Below are positions 35,799 to 48,073 of a stretch of 64,000 nt of DNA, piece by piece. The notes under the pieces were generated by a model. That model saw nothing but the letters and a program-made list of their open reading frames with translations. It made no database searches and had not been told where the DNA came from. This stretch comes from Buchnera aphidicola (Chaetogeoica yunlongensis). Its GTDB lineage: Bacteria > Pseudomonadota > Gammaproteobacteria > Enterobacterales > Enterobacteriaceae. Position numbers and translations under genes: made by a program. Position 1 is the first letter of the stretch. Each line of letters starts with the position of its first letter. The stretch is taken from positions 1 to 64,000 of the forward strand of contig CP139909.1 in the NCBI GenBank assembly GCA_039829965.1, in the 5' to 3' direction.

Positions 35799-36077
35799 TT
35801 AAACTTTTTTAATTGCAGTTTTTAAAGTTTTTCCTGAAATAAACACTGGTGTTTTTGTAGCTGATATGTGAATAGTTTGTCCAGTTTGTGGATTTCTTCC
35901 GATTCTAGCAGCTCTTTTGTTTACTTTAAAAGTACCAAAACCAACTAGTTGTACAGGATTTCCATTTTTTAGAGAGAATATAATTTCTTTTAGTATAGTT
36001 TCTAGTATGTTTTTGGTTTTAACTTTAGATAAGTTACTTTTTTCAGAAATTATGTTAATTAACTCTGATTTATTCAT
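35799..36077 (-). CDS. hupA: DNA-binding protein HU-alpha
   Basis: Small basic histone-like protein that bends and compacts DNA. The 92 residues compare with 90 in E. coli. [24 protein letters not shown] and the DNA-contacting arm [32 protein letters not shown] are conserved. GGGG just upstream of the ATG is a strong ribosome binding site. purH lies downstream, as in E. coli where hupA is near purHD. Confidence 0.98.
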   Translation of the reverse strand: MNKSELINIISEKSNLSKVKTKNILETILKEIIFSLKNGNPVQLVGFGTFKVNKRAARIGRNPQTGQTIHISATKTPVFISGKTLKTAIKKV

Positions 36078-36104
36078 ATTTTCCCCGTTTTTTAAATTGT
36101 ATCC

Positions 36105-36134
36105 TTTTCATATAAAATTAATATTATATGAAAA
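36105..36134. promoter_or_regulatory. Perfect 11-bp inverted repeat in the hupA leader
   Basis: TTTTCATATAA (36105-36115), 8-nt loop, TTATATGAAAA (36124-36134), 28-57 bp upstream of the hupA ATG. It could be an operator-like palindrome or a leader hairpin. All-A/T arms weaken the case, but the perfect match is longer than most chance repeats nearby. Confidence 0.5.
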
Positions 36135-36416
36135 TACTAATTTTTTATTTTTGCTTATGTATAAATATATATCATATATTTTTATTGTAAAATTTTATAC
36201 TTTATTTTTTAAATTTTTGAAAAATATATGTATCTAGTTATTAAAATAGTTCATGTAAATTTTTAATTTTGAGTAAATGTATTGATATATTTTTTTTAAA
36301 TAATTGTATTATAAATATTTTCTTTGATATTAGTAAATTTGTTTTTTATAAATAATATGAAATTAAAATATCTATTTTGTTCAATATTTTTTTTGTGTGA
36401 TGTGTTATATTTCAAA
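36135..36416. other. A/T-rich spacer between the hupA leader and the rpoC terminator
   Basis: About 280 bp with no open frame of significance, no RNA gene and no clear promoter. It separates hupA from the rpoBC terminator and probably contains the hupA promoter, which I cannot place. Confidence 0.6.
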
Positions 36417-36459
36417 TACAAATAAACATTTGTTAACAAATAGCAAATGTTTATTTGTA
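36417..36459 (-). terminator. Terminator of the rplKAJL-rpoBC operon
   Basis: Perfect 16-bp inverted repeat: TACAAATAAACATTTG (36417-36432), 11-nt loop, CAAATGTTTATTTGTA (36444-36459), 8 bp after the rpoC stop. Read on the minus strand it is followed by TTTGAAATAT. The length of the perfect stem makes it the strongest hairpin in the window. Confidence 0.8.
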
Positions 36460-36466
36460 ATTTTTA

Positions 36467-39400
36467 TTATAATGTTGAATTTAATAATTCTGATAAATTT
36501 GCTGACGCTTCTTCAGCACTAATGGAAGCATGAGTGTTTTTTTCTTGTTTATTGTTTAGTTTTTTGTTTTTTAATCTTTTATTGTGATAAGTATATCCTG
36601 TACCGGCTGGAATTAAACGACCTACAATTACATTTTCTTTTAAACCTCTTAGTTCATCTTTTTTACCAGCAACTGATGATTCAGTTAATACTCTAGTAGT
36701 TTCTTGGAAAGATGCTGCAGAAATAAATGATTCTGTCGCTAGTGATGCTTTTGTAATTCCTAATAAGTTTCGAGAAAAAGTTGCTAGTTCTTTTCCGTTA
36801 TTTTTAAGATTGTGATTAGATATTTTTATTCTAGAATATTCGACTTGTTCTCCTTCTAAAAATTCTGATTGTCCTGATTTAGTGATTGTAGCTTTTCTTA
36901 ACATTTGTCTGACTATAATTTCGATGTGTTTATCATTAATTTTAACTCCTTGTAAGCGATAAACTTCTTGCACTTCATTGATGATATATTTAGTAACTGC
37001 TTGAACACCTCTTAATCTTAAGATATCGTGTGGAGATTCTGGACCGTCAGAGATTACGTCTCCTTTTTCTACTCGTTCTCCTTCAAAGACATTTAATTGT
37101 CTCCATTTAGGAATCATTTCTTCATATGGAGGATGGTTTTTACTGTATGAATTAATGATTAATCTTCGTTTTCCTTTGGTTTCTTTACCAAAAGAGATAA
37201 ATCCACTAATTTCTGCTAAAATAGCCAATTCTTTAGGTTTTCTTGCTTCAAATAAATCGGCTACTCTTGGTAATCCACCTGTAATATCTTTTGTTCCTCC
37301 GGATTCTTGAGGTATTCTAGCTAATGTATCTCCGGAACGTATTTTACTAGTATTATTGACTTGAACAATAGACTTTCCAGGTAAAAAATATTGAGCTGGC
37401 ATATCAGTTCCTGAAATTAATACTTTGTTGCCATTTTTATCAATAATTTTTAATGCTGGTCTCAGATCTTTTCCTAAAATAGTTCTTTCTGATGTATCTA
37501 AAACAACTATAGAAGTTAATCCTGTTAGTTCATCTGTTTGTTTTGTTATACTTTGTCCATCAATCATGTCAACAAATTTGATATATCCTGTTACCTCTGA
37601 AATAACTGGTATAGTATGTGGATCCCATTTTGCTATTATGTCTCCTGAGTGTACTGTTTCTTTATCTTGTTTTGCTATTATAGCTCCGTATGGTATTTTG
37701 TAACTTTCTTTAGTTCGATTAAATTCATCAAGAATTTTTAGTTCTACATTTCGTGATGTTATTACTATTTTTCCATCAGAATTGATTACAGATTTTTCGT
37801 TTTGTAGTTTAATTATTCCAGAGTTTTTGACTTGTATATTAGATTCTGCTGCTGCTCGGGAAGCTGCTCCTCCTATGTGAAATGTTCTCATAGTTAGTTG
37901 TGTTCCTGGTTCTCCTATAGATTGTGCTGCTATTACTCCAATAGCTTCTCCTTTACTTACTAGTTTGCCTCTTGCAAGATCTCTTCCGTAGCAATTAGCA
38001 CATACACCAAAATGAGTATTACAATTGACTACAGATCTTACTTTTATATTGTCTATGGAATTTTTTTCTAGAATTTTACACCATTGTTCGTTTAATAGTG
38101 TATTTCTGGGTATTAATATATTTTTAGAATGGGGTTGTATAATATTTTCTGCTGTTACTCTTCCAAGAACTTTTTCTCGCAGCGGTTCTTTTATATCTCC
38201 TCCTTCTATTACAGATGTCATAATTATGCCTTCTTGGGTAAGACAATCATGTTCTGTTACTACTAAATCTTGTGCAACGTCTACTAATCTACGTGTTAAA
38301 TATCCAGAGTTAGCAGTTTTTAATGCTGTATCTGCTAATCCTTTTCTAGCACCGTGTGTAGAAATAAAGTATTGTAGTATATTTAAACCTTCTCTAAAGT
38401 TTGCAGTAATGGGAGTTTCTATAATTGATCCGTCTGGTTTAGCCATTAAACCTCTCATTCCAGCTAATTGTCTAATTTGTGCTGCTGATCCTCTGGCACC
38501 TGAATCAGCCATCATGAATATGCTATTAAAAGAAATTTGTTTTTCTTGATTACCATGTTTATTTTTTATAAGTTCTGTAGAGAGATTTTTCATCATAGAT
38601 GTTGAAATTCTTTCGTTAGCTGCAGCCCAAATATCAATAACTTTGTTGTATCTTTCTCCTGATGTTACGAGTCCAGATTGAAATTGTTCTTGTATTTCTG
38701 ATACTTCTATTTCAGTTTCAGTAATAATTTCTGATTTTTCTTTGGGTATTTCCATATCATCAATACCTACAGATGAACCTGACTGTGCAGCATAAGCAAA
38801 ACCGGTATACATAATTTGATCCGCTAAGTACACTGTAGATTTTAATCCTAATATTCTGTAACAAGTATTAAGAAGTTCTGAAATGGATTTTTTTCTTAAT
38901 ATTTGATTAACCATCGAAAAAGGCAATCCTTTTGGAACGATCATCCATAGTATTGCTCTACCTATGGTAGTATTTTCTATTTTAGTAAATTTTTGAAATT
39001 TTTTTTCATCAATTTTAATGTATTGGGTAATTTTTATTTTTACTGAGGCATGTAATTCGGCAAATCCCATATTGTAAATTTTTTCAGCTTCCTTTGGATT
39101 AGTCAAAATCATTCCTTCACCCTTAGCATTTATTTTTTTTCTGGTCATATAATATAAACCTAATACTACATCTTGCGAAGGAACAATAATAGGTTCTCCG
39201 TTAGCAGGAGATAAAATATTATTTGTTGACATCATAAGTGATTTTGCTTCATTTTGAGCTTCTTTAGTTAGTGGAACATGTACAGCCATTTGATCACCGT
39301 CAAAATCTGCATTGTATGCGGCACAAACTAGAGGATGTAATTGAATAGCTTTTCCTTCAATTAAAATGGGTTGAAATGCTTGAATACCTAATCGATGTAA

Positions 39401-40684
39401 AGTAGGAGCTCGATTTAGCAATACAGGATGTTTTTGAATTACTTCATCTAGAATATCCCATACAATAGGTTCTTCTCTTTCTACCATTTTTTTAGCAGAT
39501 TTTATGGTAGTTGCTAGTCCTTTTTTTTCTAATTTTCCATAAATAAATGGTTTAAATAGTTCTAGAGCCATTTTTTTTGGAAGCCCACATTGATGTAATT
39601 GTAAATATGGACCAACTGTAATAACTGATCTTCCAGAATAATCTACTCTTTTACCTAATAAATTTTGTCTAAATCGACCTTGTTTTCCTTTTATCATATC
39701 AGCTAAAGATTTTAAAGGTCTTTTATTTGAACCGGTTATGGCTCTTCCTCGTCTTCCATTATCTAAAAGAGCATCTATTGCTTCTTGTAGCATTCTTTTT
39801 TCGTTTCTTACAATAATATCAGGTGCTGATAATTCTAAAAGTCTTTTTAATCTATTATTTCTGTTAATTACGCGTCGATATAGATCATTAAGATCAGATG
39901 TAGCAAAACGCCCTCCATCTAAAGGAACTAATGGTCTTAAATCTGGAGGTAAAATAGGAAGTACTGTTAAAATCATCCATTCTGGTTTGTTTCCTGAATT
40001 AATAAAAGATTCTAACAATTTAATGCGTTTTGTAAATTTTTTTCTTTTAGTTTCTGAATTATTTTTTTTAAGTAATTTTTTTAATTGATTGCATTCCTGT
40101 AATAAGTTCATATTACTTAGTAATGATTGTATGGCTTCTGCACCCATTTGAGCATTGAATTCATCTCCAAACTTTTCTATCAAGTCTAAATATTGTTCTT
40201 CGCTAAGTACTTGATTTTTTTCTAAATTTGTAAGTCCTGGATTAGTTATTACATAGGATTCAAAATATAACACTCTTTCTATATCTCTTAATGGCATGTC
40301 CAATAATAATCCAATTCTTGATGGTAATGATTTTAAAAACCATATGTGTGCAATAGGTGTTGCTAATTCAATATGTCCCATTCTTTCTCTACGAACTTTA
40401 CTTTGTGTGACTTCTACACCGCATTTTTCACAAATTACTCCACGATGTTTGAGACGTTTATATTTTCCACATAGACATTCATAATCTTTTATTGGTCCAA
40501 ATATACGTGCACAAAATAATCCATCTCGTTCTGGTTTAAACGTACGATAATTTATAGTTTCTGGTTTTTTAACTTCTCCAAAAGACCATGATCGGATCAT
40601 GTCAGGTGAAGCTAGTGCAATTTTTATTGCTTCAAATTCATCATTTTTGGTTTGTAATTTAAAATTTTTTAATAAATCTTTCAC
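36467..40684 (-). CDS. rpoC: RNA polymerase subunit beta'
   Basis: Largest catalytic subunit of RNA polymerase. The 1,405 residues compare with 1,407 in E. coli. The N-terminal zinc ribbon ([20 protein letters not shown]), the active-site magnesium motif [12 protein letters not shown], the bridge-helix region ([31 protein letters not shown]) and the second zinc site ([19 protein letters not shown]) are intact. It follows rpoB by 83 bp. A polymerase prone to slipping on A-runs would be relevant to the split genes in this window; I see no obvious unusual residue. Confidence 0.99.
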   Translation of the reverse strand: MKDLLKNFKLQTKNDEFEAIKIALASPDMIRSWSFGEVKKPETINYRTFKPERDGLFCARIFGPIKDYECLCGKYKRLKHRGVICEKCGVEVTQSKVRRERMGHIELATPIAHIWFLKSLPSRIGLLLDMPLRDIERVLYFESYVITNPGLTNLEKNQVLSEEQYLDLIEKFGDEFNAQMGAEAIQSLLSNMNLLQECNQLKKLLKKNNSETKRKKFTKRIKLLESFINSGNKPEWMILTVLPILPPDLRPLVPLDGGRFATSDLNDLYRRVINRNNRLKRLLELSAPDIIVRNEKRMLQEAIDALLDNGRRGRAITGSNKRPLKSLADMIKGKQGRFRQNLLGKRVDYSGRSVITVGPYLQLHQCGLPKKMALELFKPFIYGKLEKKGLATTIKSAKKMVEREEPIVWDILDEVIQKHPVLLNRAPTLHRLGIQAFQPILIEGKAIQLHPLVCAAYNADFDGDQMAVHVPLTKEAQNEAKSLMMSTNNILSPANGEPIIVPSQDVVLGLYYMTRKKINAKGEGMILTNPKEAEKIYNMGFAELHASVKIKITQYIKIDEKKFQKFTKIENTTIGRAILWMIVPKGLPFSMVNQILRKKSISELLNTCYRILGLKSTVYLADQIMYTGFAYAAQSGSSVGIDDMEIPKEKSEIITETEIEVSEIQEQFQSGLVTSGERYNKVIDIWAAANERISTSMMKNLSTELIKNKHGNQEKQISFNSIFMMADSGARGSAAQIRQLAGMRGLMAKPDGSIIETPITANFREGLNILQYFISTHGARKGLADTALKTANSGYLTRRLVDVAQDLVVTEHDCLTQEGIIMTSVIEGGDIKEPLREKVLGRVTAENIIQPHSKNILIPRNTLLNEQWCKILEKNSIDNIKVRSVVNCNTHFGVCANCYGRDLARGKLVSKGEAIGVIAAQSIGEPGTQLTMRTFHIGGAASRAAAESNIQVKNSGIIKLQNEKSVINSDGKIVITSRNVELKILDEFNRTKESYKIPYGAIIAKQDKETVHSGDIIAKWDPHTIPVISEVTGYIKFVDMIDGQSITKQTDELTGLTSIVVLDTSERTILGKDLRPALKIIDKNGNKVLISGTDMPAQYFLPGKSIVQVNNTSKIRSGDTLARIPQESGGTKDITGGLPRVADLFEARKPKELAILAEISGFISFGKETKGKRRLIINSYSKNHPPYEEMIPKWRQLNVFEGERVEKGDVISDGPESPHDILRLRGVQAVTKYIINEVQEVYRLQGVKINDKHIEIIVRQMLRKATITKSGQSEFLEGEQVEYSRIKISNHNLKNNGKELATFSRNLLGITKASLATESFISAASFQETTRVLTESSVAGKKDELRGLKENVIVGRLIPAGTGYTYHNKRLKNKKLNNKQEKNTHASISAEEASANLSELLNSTL

Positions 40685-40767
40685 GAATCTATGACCTGCT
40701 AGATTGAATATTTAAAAATAAGGCAAAGTTAGTAAATATAAAATTTTTAATAAGTTTTTGAGTTTTA

Positions 40768-43700
40768 TTAGTTTTCGTTTTCCAATTCTATATTAATAGC
40801 TAGTGATCTAATTTCTTTTAGTAATACATTAAATGATTCTGGCATTCCTGGTTCCATCTTATAATTCCCGTCAACTATATTTTTGTACATCTTAGTTCTT
40901 CCATTTACATCATCTGATTTTACTGTCAACATTTCTTGTAAGGTATGTGCTGCTCCATACGCTTCTAACGCCCACACTTCCATTTCTCCAAAACGTTGTC
41001 CTCCAAATTGTGCTTTACCTCCTAATGGTTGTTGTGTGACTAAACTATATGATCCTGTAGACCTAGCATGCATTTTATCGTCTACTAAATGATTTAATTT
41101 AAGCATATACATATAACCTACAGTTACTGGTCTTTCGAATTTTTCTCCAGTTCTGCCATCAAACAGATTTATTTGTCCAGACGAAGGTAAATTTGCTAAT
41201 TTTAATAATTCTTTGATTTCATTTTCTTTAACTCCATCAAAAACAGGTGTAGCAATTGGTAGTCCATTTTTTAAGTTTTTAGCTAAACAAAGTATTTCTT
41301 CGTTAGAAAAAGTATCTAGGTTTATTTTTTGAGTTATATTATCTCCTGTATCAAAAACTTTTTGTATAAAGTTTCGGATTTTTGAAATGGATTTTTGCTC
41401 TATTAACATATTATTAATCATATTTCCTATTTCTTTGGATGCTAAACCAAGATGAGTTTCTAAAATTTGTCCAATATTCATTCTAGAAGGTACTCCTAAT
41501 GGATTTAGAACAATATCTACAGGAAGTCCATTTTGATCATAAGGCATGTCTTCTATTGGATTAATCTTTGAGATAACTCCTTTGTTGCCATGTCTTCCAG
41601 CCATTTTGTCACCTGGTTGAATTTGTCTTTTTACTGCTAAGTGGACTTTAACAATTTTTAATATTCCTGGTGCTAAGTCATCGCCCTGAGTAATTTTTTT
41701 GTGTTTTATTGCTAGCTTTTTCTTGAATTTTTTTTGTAAATTTTCGTGTTGTAAAAATAGTTGTTTGAGTTGTTTTTGATGATTTTTATTTTTAATATTA
41801 ATTTTAAGTAGTTTTAATTCTGATATGGTATTTAAGTTTTTGACATTTATTCCTAAATGGATTAGTATAGATTTTGCTTGAAGAAATAAATTTTGTTCAA
41901 AGATTTTTTGTTCTTCGGTGAAATCTTTTTTTACTGTTTGTAGTTGCATTTCTTCAATTTCTAGAGCTCTTTTATCTTTTTTCACTCCATCTCTGGTAAA
42001 TATTTGTACATCAATTACTGTTCCTAACACTCCATTTGGTACTCTTAATGAAGAATCTTTGACATCGGACGCTTTTTCTCCAAAAATAGCTCTGAGTAAT
42101 TTTTCTTCTGGAGTAAGTTGCGTTTCTCCTTTAGGAGTCACTTTACCAACCAAAATGTCTCCTCCATTAACTTCAGCTCCTATGTAAACAATCCCTGATT
42201 CGTCTAATTTAGATAATGCTGCTTCTCCTACATTAGGAATATCTGAAGTAATTTCTTCAGCTCCTAGTTTAGTATCTCTAGAAATACATGATAGTTCTTG
42301 AATATGAATTGTTGTAAAATGATCTTTTTGTACAATTTTTTCAGATATCAAAATAGAATCTTCAAAATTATATCCATGCCATGGCATGAAGGCTACTCTC
42401 ATATTTTGTCCTAATGCTAGTTCTCCTAAGTCTGTTGATGGTCCATCAGCTAGTACATCTCCTTTTTTTACTATTTCTCCTAAAGAAATACATGGAATTT
42501 GATTAATACATGTATTTTGATTTGATCTTTTATATTTTGTTAAATTATAAATATCAATTTCGCTTTCTTCATGATTTATTTTATTTCTATCTGATTTTAT
42601 AATAATTCTAGAAGCATCTACGTATTGAACTATTCCGCTTCTTTTTGCAATGACAGTAACTCCGGAATCTACTGCTACAGCTCGTTCCATTCCTGTTCCT
42701 ACTAATGGTTTATCAGCACGTAAGGTTGGTACGGCTTGTCTTTGCATATTAGCTCCCATTAAAGCTCTATTAGCATCATCGTGTTCTAAAAAAGGAATTA
42801 AAGATGCTCCTACTGATACTATTTGTTGTGTAGATACATCCATATAATTTATTTGAATATTTTTAAATAGACTAGATTCTCCTTTATTTCTACAGACAAT
42901 CAAATCGTCAATAAACGCTCCTGTATTGTCTAGATTTGTATTTGCTTGTGCAATAACGAAATTACCTTCTTCAATAGCAGATAGATATTCAATTTCTTGA
43001 GTGACTATTCCATTTTTTACTTTTCGATATGGTGTTTCTAAAAACCCGTATGAGTTTGTTCGTGCATATACTGACAGAGAATTTATTAATCCAATATTAG
43101 GACCTTCGGGAGTTTCTATAGGGCAGACTCTTCCGTAGTGTGTAGGATGTACATCACGCACTTCGAATCCAGCTCTTTCTCTAGTAAGGCCTCCTAACCC
43201 GAGTGCAGAAATACGACGTTTATGTGTAATTTCTGATAAAGGATTATTTTGATCCATAAATTGAGATAGTTGACTTGATCCAAAGAATTCTTTTATAGCA
43301 GCAGAAATAGGTTTTGCGTTTATCATATCTTGTGGTGTAAGCATGTCTAAATCACCTAAAGATAATCTATCTTTAACGGCACGTTCTACTCTTATAAGTC
43401 CTATTCTAAATTGATTTTCTGTCATTTCTCCTACGGATCGTATACGACGATTACCTAAGTGATCTATATCATCTATTTCTCCATAACCATTTCTTATGTC
43501 AATTAGTTTTTTAATTACATCAATTATATCTAATTTATTTAATGTACCAGGTCCTAAAATGTTATTTCTTCTTAGTGAACGATTAAATTTCATACGTCCT
43601 ACAGACGAGAGATCATATCTTTCTTCAATAAAAAATAAGTTTTCAAACAAATTTTCTGCTGCTTCGCGTGTTGGTGGTTCACCCGGTCTCATCATGCGAT

Positions 43701-44799
43701 AGATTTCTACTAATGCACTTAATTTATCGTGACTTGGATCGATATTGAGCGTATCAGAAATATATGGTCCGTGATCTAAATCATTTGTAAAGATTGTTTC
43801 TATTTCTTGATATTGATTGTTTTTTAATTTTAATAGAATATTGATACTTAATTTTGCATTAGCTGCTACAATAATTTCTTGAGTATTTTTATCTATATAA
43901 TTTTTAGCTGATATTTTTCCTACTAGATATTCTAGTGGGACTTTAATAGTATTAATGTTTTTTTCTTTTAGTGCATTTATATGTCTTGCTGTGATTCGTT
44001 GTCCTTTTTTTATGTATGTTACATTATTTATACGTATATCGAAGGACGCAGTTTCACCTCTTAATCTATTGGGTATTAGTTTCATTAAAACTTCGTTTTT
44101 TAAAAATACAAAAACATTTTTTTTAAAAAATATATCTAAAATTTCTTCTGTATTATAATTTAAAGCTTTTAAAATAATACTTATGGGTAGTTTTCTTCGT
44201 CTATCAATTCGAAAGAATAAATTATCTTTTGGATCGAATTCGAAATCTAACCATGATCCTCTGTATGGAATAATTCTAGCATTGTATAAAATTTTTCCAG
44301 AAGAATGATTTTTTCCTTTATCACTATCGAAGAAAACTCCAGGACTTCTGTGTAACTGTGAAACAACTACTCTTTCTGTACCATTAATTATAAAAGTTCC
44401 ATTAGCAGTCATTAAAGGAATTTCTCCCATATATACTTCTTGTTCTTTTATGTCTTTAATAGTAATTTCCGATGTGTCTTTGGCATAAATTATTAAGCGT
44501 AATTTTACTCGTAATGGAGAAGAATAAGTAATTCCTCGAGTTTGACATTCTTGTACATCAAAAACAGTATTTCCTAAATTATAACGGATATATTGTAGTT
44601 CTGAATTTCCATTGTAACTTCTAATTGGAAAGATAGATCTAAATGCTGCTTCTAATCCTATTTTTCCATTTGGATCATATTTAATAAATTTTTTAAATGA
44701 GTCAAGTTGAATAGCAAGAAGATAAGGTATGTCTAATATTTTTGGACGTTTTCCAAAATTTTTTCGAATTCTTTTTTTTTCGGTATAAGAGTAAATCAT
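40768..44799 (-). CDS. rpoB: RNA polymerase subunit beta
   Basis: Catalytic partner of beta'. The 1,343 residues compare with 1,342 in E. coli. The rifampicin-pocket region ([37 protein letters not shown]) is wild type in appearance. [17 protein letters not shown] and the C-terminal [25 protein letters not shown] are conserved. A hairpin attenuator lies upstream, between rplL and rpoB. Confidence 0.99.
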   Translation of the reverse strand: MIYSYTEKKRIRKNFGKRPKILDIPYLLAIQLDSFKKFIKYDPNGKIGLEAAFRSIFPIRSYNGNSELQYIRYNLGNTVFDVQECQTRGITYSSPLRVKLRLIIYAKDTSEITIKDIKEQEVYMGEIPLMTANGTFIINGTERVVVSQLHRSPGVFFDSDKGKNHSSGKILYNARIIPYRGSWLDFEFDPKDNLFFRIDRRRKLPISIILKALNYNTEEILDIFFKKNVFVFLKNEVLMKLIPNRLRGETASFDIRINNVTYIKKGQRITARHINALKEKNINTIKVPLEYLVGKISAKNYIDKNTQEIIVAANAKLSINILLKLKNNQYQEIETIFTNDLDHGPYISDTLNIDPSHDKLSALVEIYRMMRPGEPPTREAAENLFENLFFIEERYDLSSVGRMKFNRSLRRNNILGPGTLNKLDIIDVIKKLIDIRNGYGEIDDIDHLGNRRIRSVGEMTENQFRIGLIRVERAVKDRLSLGDLDMLTPQDMINAKPISAAIKEFFGSSQLSQFMDQNNPLSEITHKRRISALGLGGLTRERAGFEVRDVHPTHYGRVCPIETPEGPNIGLINSLSVYARTNSYGFLETPYRKVKNGIVTQEIEYLSAIEEGNFVIAQANTNLDNTGAFIDDLIVCRNKGESSLFKNIQINYMDVSTQQIVSVGASLIPFLEHDDANRALMGANMQRQAVPTLRADKPLVGTGMERAVAVDSGVTVIAKRSGIVQYVDASRIIIKSDRNKINHEESEIDIYNLTKYKRSNQNTCINQIPCISLGEIVKKGDVLADGPSTDLGELALGQNMRVAFMPWHGYNFEDSILISEKIVQKDHFTTIHIQELSCISRDTKLGAEEITSDIPNVGEAALSKLDESGIVYIGAEVNGGDILVGKVTPKGETQLTPEEKLLRAIFGEKASDVKDSSLRVPNGVLGTVIDVQIFTRDGVKKDKRALEIEEMQLQTVKKDFTEEQKIFEQNLFLQAKSILIHLGINVKNLNTISELKLLKINIKNKNHQKQLKQLFLQHENLQKKFKKKLAIKHKKITQGDDLAPGILKIVKVHLAVKRQIQPGDKMAGRHGNKGVISKINPIEDMPYDQNGLPVDIVLNPLGVPSRMNIGQILETHLGLASKEIGNMINNMLIEQKSISKIRNFIQKVFDTGDNITQKINLDTFSNEEILCLAKNLKNGLPIATPVFDGVKENEIKELLKLANLPSSGQINLFDGRTGEKFERPVTVGYMYMLKLNHLVDDKMHARSTGSYSLVTQQPLGGKAQFGGQRFGEMEVWALEAYGAAHTLQEMLTVKSDDVNGRTKMYKNIVDGNYKMEPGMPESFNVLLKEIRSLAINIELENEN

Positions 44800-44966
44800 A
44801 AGACTCTCGATTTAGTTAATTAATAAAATTTTATTTATTTTTTTAACTATGAATAGTATAAAAAATTGTAATTTTTAAAATAGTTTAGATTGGTTTAGAG
44901 TTTGTTTTACTAATTGAAATAATTAATGTAGTGCTATATACATTGTGAAAATTCAAAATTGAAAAG

Positions 44967-44992
44967 GCTGGTGACTTATTACGATCACCAGC
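44967..44992 (-). promoter_or_regulatory. rplL-rpoB intercistronic hairpin (attenuator or processing site)
   Basis: GCTGGTGA (44967-44974), 10-nt loop, TCACCAGC (44985-44992): a perfect 8-bp GC-containing stem in an A/T desert. In the operon direction CTTTTCAATTTTG follows. In E. coli the rplL-rpoB gap holds an attenuator and an RNase III site that lower rpoBC relative to ribosomal proteins; position and form fit. Confidence 0.78.
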
Positions 44993-45043
44993 AAACTAAA
45001 ATATATATTTCATTTTATGATTATTAAATAATTTTCATTTTAG

Positions 45044-45412
45044 TTATTTAATTTCTGCTTCTGCACCGGCTTCGTTTAATATTTTTTGTAAAGATTCAGC
45101 TGCTTCTTTAGTAATTCCATCTTTTATCGTAGTAGGAGCTGATTCTACTAAATCTTTTGATTCTTTTAGTCCTAAATTTGTTGCACTACGTACAGCCTTT
45201 ATTACTGATACCTTGTTTTTTCCAATGGATTTTAGGATAACAGAAAATTCTGTTTGTTCTTCAATTTTTTCAGTTTTAGAAGTAGAAATTGGATTTATAG
45301 GTATTTGTGATGATACATTAAATTTTTTTTCCATATCTGAAATTAAATCCATGACATTCACAATAGACATTTTGGATATTGCATCTAAAATTTGTTCTTT
45401 AGTTATAGACAT
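45044..45412 (-). CDS. rplL: 50S ribosomal protein L7/L12
   Basis: Stalk protein that recruits translation factors. The 122 residues compare with 121 in E. coli. The N-terminal dimerisation helix ([22 protein letters not shown]), a hinge and the C-terminal domain ([45 protein letters not shown]) are present. The hinge is richer in Ser/Thr/Lys than E. coli's Ala-rich one. Confidence 0.97.
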   Translation of the reverse strand: MSITKEQILDAISKMSIVNVMDLISDMEKKFNVSSQIPINPISTSKTEKIEEQTEFSVILKSIGKNKVSVIKAVRSATNLGLKESKDLVESAPTTIKDGITKEAAESLQKILNEAGAEAEIK

Positions 45413-45487
45413 GATAATTGTTCCTAATAACGCTTAAGAAATTAAGAAGTAATGTTTATATATATAGAATATAAAATTTTGATAGAA

Positions 45488-45997
45488 TTAGAAGTTTTGT
45501 TTTATATTTTTAATAGATATTAGTGTACGTAATAATTTTCTTACAGAAATTTCTTTTACGAAAATTATAAAACGATATATTGCTTCTTCAAATGTTGGCA
45601 TATCAGCGAGTATATTAATATTTTGTTTTAAGATTATTTTTCCTTCAAAACCTGCTCCTAAAATTTTTAGGTTAGTGTGAGTATTGTTTTGTGATGCAGA
45701 GAAATTTTTTAGTAATTTAGCAGCACTTCCAGGATGTGTTAAAGAATATGCTATTAATGTAGGGCCTACAATTATATTTTTTAAATATTCAAATGGTGTT
45801 TTTTGTATTCCTAGATGTAATAAAGTATTTTTAAATACTCCTAATTTTACATTTTGTTTTCGGGCTATTTTTCTAAGACGTGTGATATCGTGTGATTTTA
45901 TTCCTGTGGGATTTATAACAACTATAGAGAGTGATTTTTTAGTAATATAGTGAATTTTAGTGACAATTTCTTTTTTTTTCTGAATGTTTAATGCCAT
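45488..45997 (-). CDS. rplJ: 50S ribosomal protein L10
   Basis: Anchors L7/L12 dimers to the ribosome. The 169 residues compare with 165 in E. coli. MALNIQKKKEIVTKI, GPTLIAYS and the moderately conserved C-terminal helix that binds L12 are present. GGAGAAC before the ATG is a good ribosome binding site. The 257-bp leader upstream, where E. coli has its L10-binding autoregulatory RNA, is very A/T-rich and I cannot identify that structure. Confidence 0.96.
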   Translation of the reverse strand: MALNIQKKKEIVTKIHYITKKSLSIVVINPTGIKSHDITRLRKIARKQNVKLGVFKNTLLHLGIQKTPFEYLKNIIVGPTLIAYSLTHPGSAAKLLKNFSASQNNTHTNLKILGAGFEGKIILKQNINILADMPTFEEAIYRFIIFVKEISVRKLLRTLISIKNIKQNF

Positions 45998-46254
45998 TTT
46001 TTTTGTTCTCCTTTATTTATTTAAATGCCACTAGAATTTTTGTTGTTTTTAAGATAGAATATAGTGAATTGTATTTTTATAAATTTTTGTTTTTTAAGTT
46101 GTAAGTTTAATTAAATTTATTTAAATTTTAAAAATTAAATATAGAATTTTAAATAAAATATTTTTTTATATAATATTTTTATATCGAATTTAGCACAAAT
46201 AAGATTTTATTATAAAGAGTTTTTTACTTATCGTAAAGTATAAATCTATTGTTC

Positions 46255-46953
46255 TTATACATTGTTTATAGTGCTTAAATCTATTTTGATTCCTGGACTC
46301 ATTGTAGTAGAAATTACTATTTTTTGAATATATGTTCCTTTGGATTGTTTCGGTTTAGATTTTTTTAGAGAAGTAAGTAAAGCATGTAAGTTTTCTTGTA
46401 TTTTTTTTTCTGAAAAATTTATTTTGCCAATAGTAGCATGGATAATTCCGTTTTTATCATTTTTATAAAATATTTGTCCTGATTTGGCGTTTTGTATTGC
46501 ATATTTCAGTTTATTAGTAATTGTTCCTAATTTAGGATTAGGCATTAGACCTCTTGGACCTAATATAGATCCAATTTTACCAACTGATGACATTACATCA
46601 GGTGTTGCTATGGCAATGTCAAAATAAATTTTTTTATTCTTAATTTGTTCTATTAAATCTTCTAGTCCAACTATGTCAGCTCCATAGTTTTTTGCAAGTT
46701 TTTCGTTTTCACCTTGAGTAAATACTGCTACTTTTTTTATTTTTCCAGTTCCATGAGGTAATAGGGTGGTATTTCTTATATTTTGATCAGATTTTTTTGG
46801 ATTAATTCCTAAATTTATAGATACATCTAAACTTTCGATGAATTTTTTAGTAGTTGTTTTCTTTAATAAAATAATACTTTCTTGAATACTATAAATGTGA
46901 TTTTTTTTAATTAGGGTAGTTAAAATTTTTCTTTTTTTTGTTAATTTTTTCAT
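46255..46953 (-). CDS. rplA: 50S ribosomal protein L1
   Basis: L1-stalk protein involved in E-site tRNA release. The 232 residues compare with 234 in E. coli. SLDVSINLGINPKKSDQNIR, GADIVGLEDLIEQI, GPRGLMPNPKLGTI and the C-terminal strand (YIQKIVISTTMSPGIKIDLS) are all recognisable. Its ATG directly abuts the rplK stop, so the two are translationally coupled. Confidence 0.97.
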   Translation of the reverse strand: MKKLTKKRKILTTLIKKNHIYSIQESIILLKKTTTKKFIESLDVSINLGINPKKSDQNIRNTTLLPHGTGKIKKVAVFTQGENEKLAKNYGADIVGLEDLIEQIKNKKIYFDIAIATPDVMSSVGKIGSILGPRGLMPNPKLGTITNKLKYAIQNAKSGQIFYKNDKNGIIHATIGKINFSEKKIQENLHALLTSLKKSKPKQSKGTYIQKIVISTTMSPGIKIDLSTINNV

Positions 46954-47385
46954 TTATTCTTCCTTTATAATTAGGCCAATAGAACGAGCTGTTCCTATAA
47001 TTGAATTTTTAGAGTTTTCTGTATTTGCTCCTGTCATATCTAGTTTTTTTATTTTTACAATTTCTAAAATCTTTGTCATAGTAATTGATCCTATTTTTTC
47101 TTTATTAGGTTTAGGAGATCCTTTTTCAATTCCAGCGAATTTTTTTAATAGAATAGATGCTGGAGGTGATTTTGTAATAAAGGTGAATGATTTATCTGCA
47201 TAAACGGTTATAACAGTAGGAATTGGTAATCCTTTTTCTAAGTTTTTTGTATATTCATTAAAAGCTTTACAAAATTCCATAATGTTAACTCCTTTTTGTC
47301 CTAGAGCTGGGCCAATTGGAGGACTAGGATTAGCCATTCCAGAAGCAACTTGTAATTTTATATATCCTTGTATTTTTTTTGACAT
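46954..47385 (-). CDS. rplK: 50S ribosomal protein L11
   Basis: Part of the GTPase-associated centre. The 143 residues compare with 142 in E. coli. The Pro-rich start [22 protein letters not shown] and the RNA-binding C-terminal domain ([29 protein letters not shown]) are intact. nusG lies upstream on the same strand, 138 bp away. Confidence 0.97.
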   Translation of the reverse strand: MSKKIQGYIKLQVASGMANPSPPIGPALGQKGVNIMEFCKAFNEYTKNLEKGLPIPTVITVYADKSFTFITKSPPASILLKKFAGIEKGSPKPNKEKIGSITMTKILEIVKIKKLDMTGANTENSKNSIIGTARSIGLIIKEE

Positions 47386-47523
47386 GATTTTATATCTCTT
47401 TAATTATTATAAAAAAATTTTAATATATTATTTTAAAATGATAAAATTATTTATTAAAATTACACATCATATTGGTTTTGTAATATTAATAAATGGAATT
47501 CATGCAATATAAAAAAGTATTAT

Positions 47524-48069
47524 TTAATTTTTTTTTACTTGGTTGAAATCTAATTCTATAGGGGTAGATCTTCCAAAAATTGATACTGAAACTTTTAGTC
47601 TATTTTTTTCGTAATCAACTTCTTCTACAATTCCGTTAAAATCTAAAAATGGTCCGTCATTAACTCTTATAGTTTCTCCTGGTTCAAATAATGTTTTGGG
47701 TCTTGGTTTGTTTTCGACTTGTTTTAGTTTATTTAGTATGGCTTGTACTTCTTTATCTGTAATAGGTGATGGTCGGTCAGAGGTTCCGCCTATAAATCCT
47801 AGTACTTTAGGTATACTGCGTACTAAATGCCAACTTCTTTCATTCATGACCATGTGAATTAATACGTATCCTGGAAAGAATTTATATTCACTTTTTTTTC
47901 TTTGTCCAGCTTTAATTTCAATTACTTCTTCTGTAGGAACCATAACTTCTCCAAATAAAGATCCCATTTTTTTTAGTTTTATGTGCTCTCGTATTGATTG
48001 TGCAATCCGTCCTTCAAAACCAGAGAATGCTTGTAGAACGTACCAACGTTTTTTTTGATGGTTATACAT
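47524..48069 (-). CDS. nusG: Transcription antitermination factor NusG
   Basis: Elongation factor that binds RNA polymerase and couples to Rho or the ribosome. The 181 residues equal E. coli's length. [20 protein letters not shown] and PGYVLIHM mark the NGN domain; the KOW domain contains [30 protein letters not shown]. It starts 4 bp after the secE stop, the standard secE-nusG pair. Confidence 0.98.
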   Translation of the reverse strand: MYNHQKKRWYVLQAFSGFEGRIAQSIREHIKLKKMGSLFGEVMVPTEEVIEIKAGQRKKSEYKFFPGYVLIHMVMNERSWHLVRSIPKVLGFIGGTSDRPSPITDKEVQAILNKLKQVENKPRPKTLFEPGETIRVNDGPFLDFNGIVEEVDYEKNRLKVSVSIFGRSTPIELDFNQVKKN

Positions 48070-48073
48070 TTTT

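Noticed and set aside
38025..38549. A 174-codon open frame on the plus strand
   Set aside because: It is antisense to rpoC, has no recognisable homology or ribosome binding site, and follows from codon constraints on the opposite strand.
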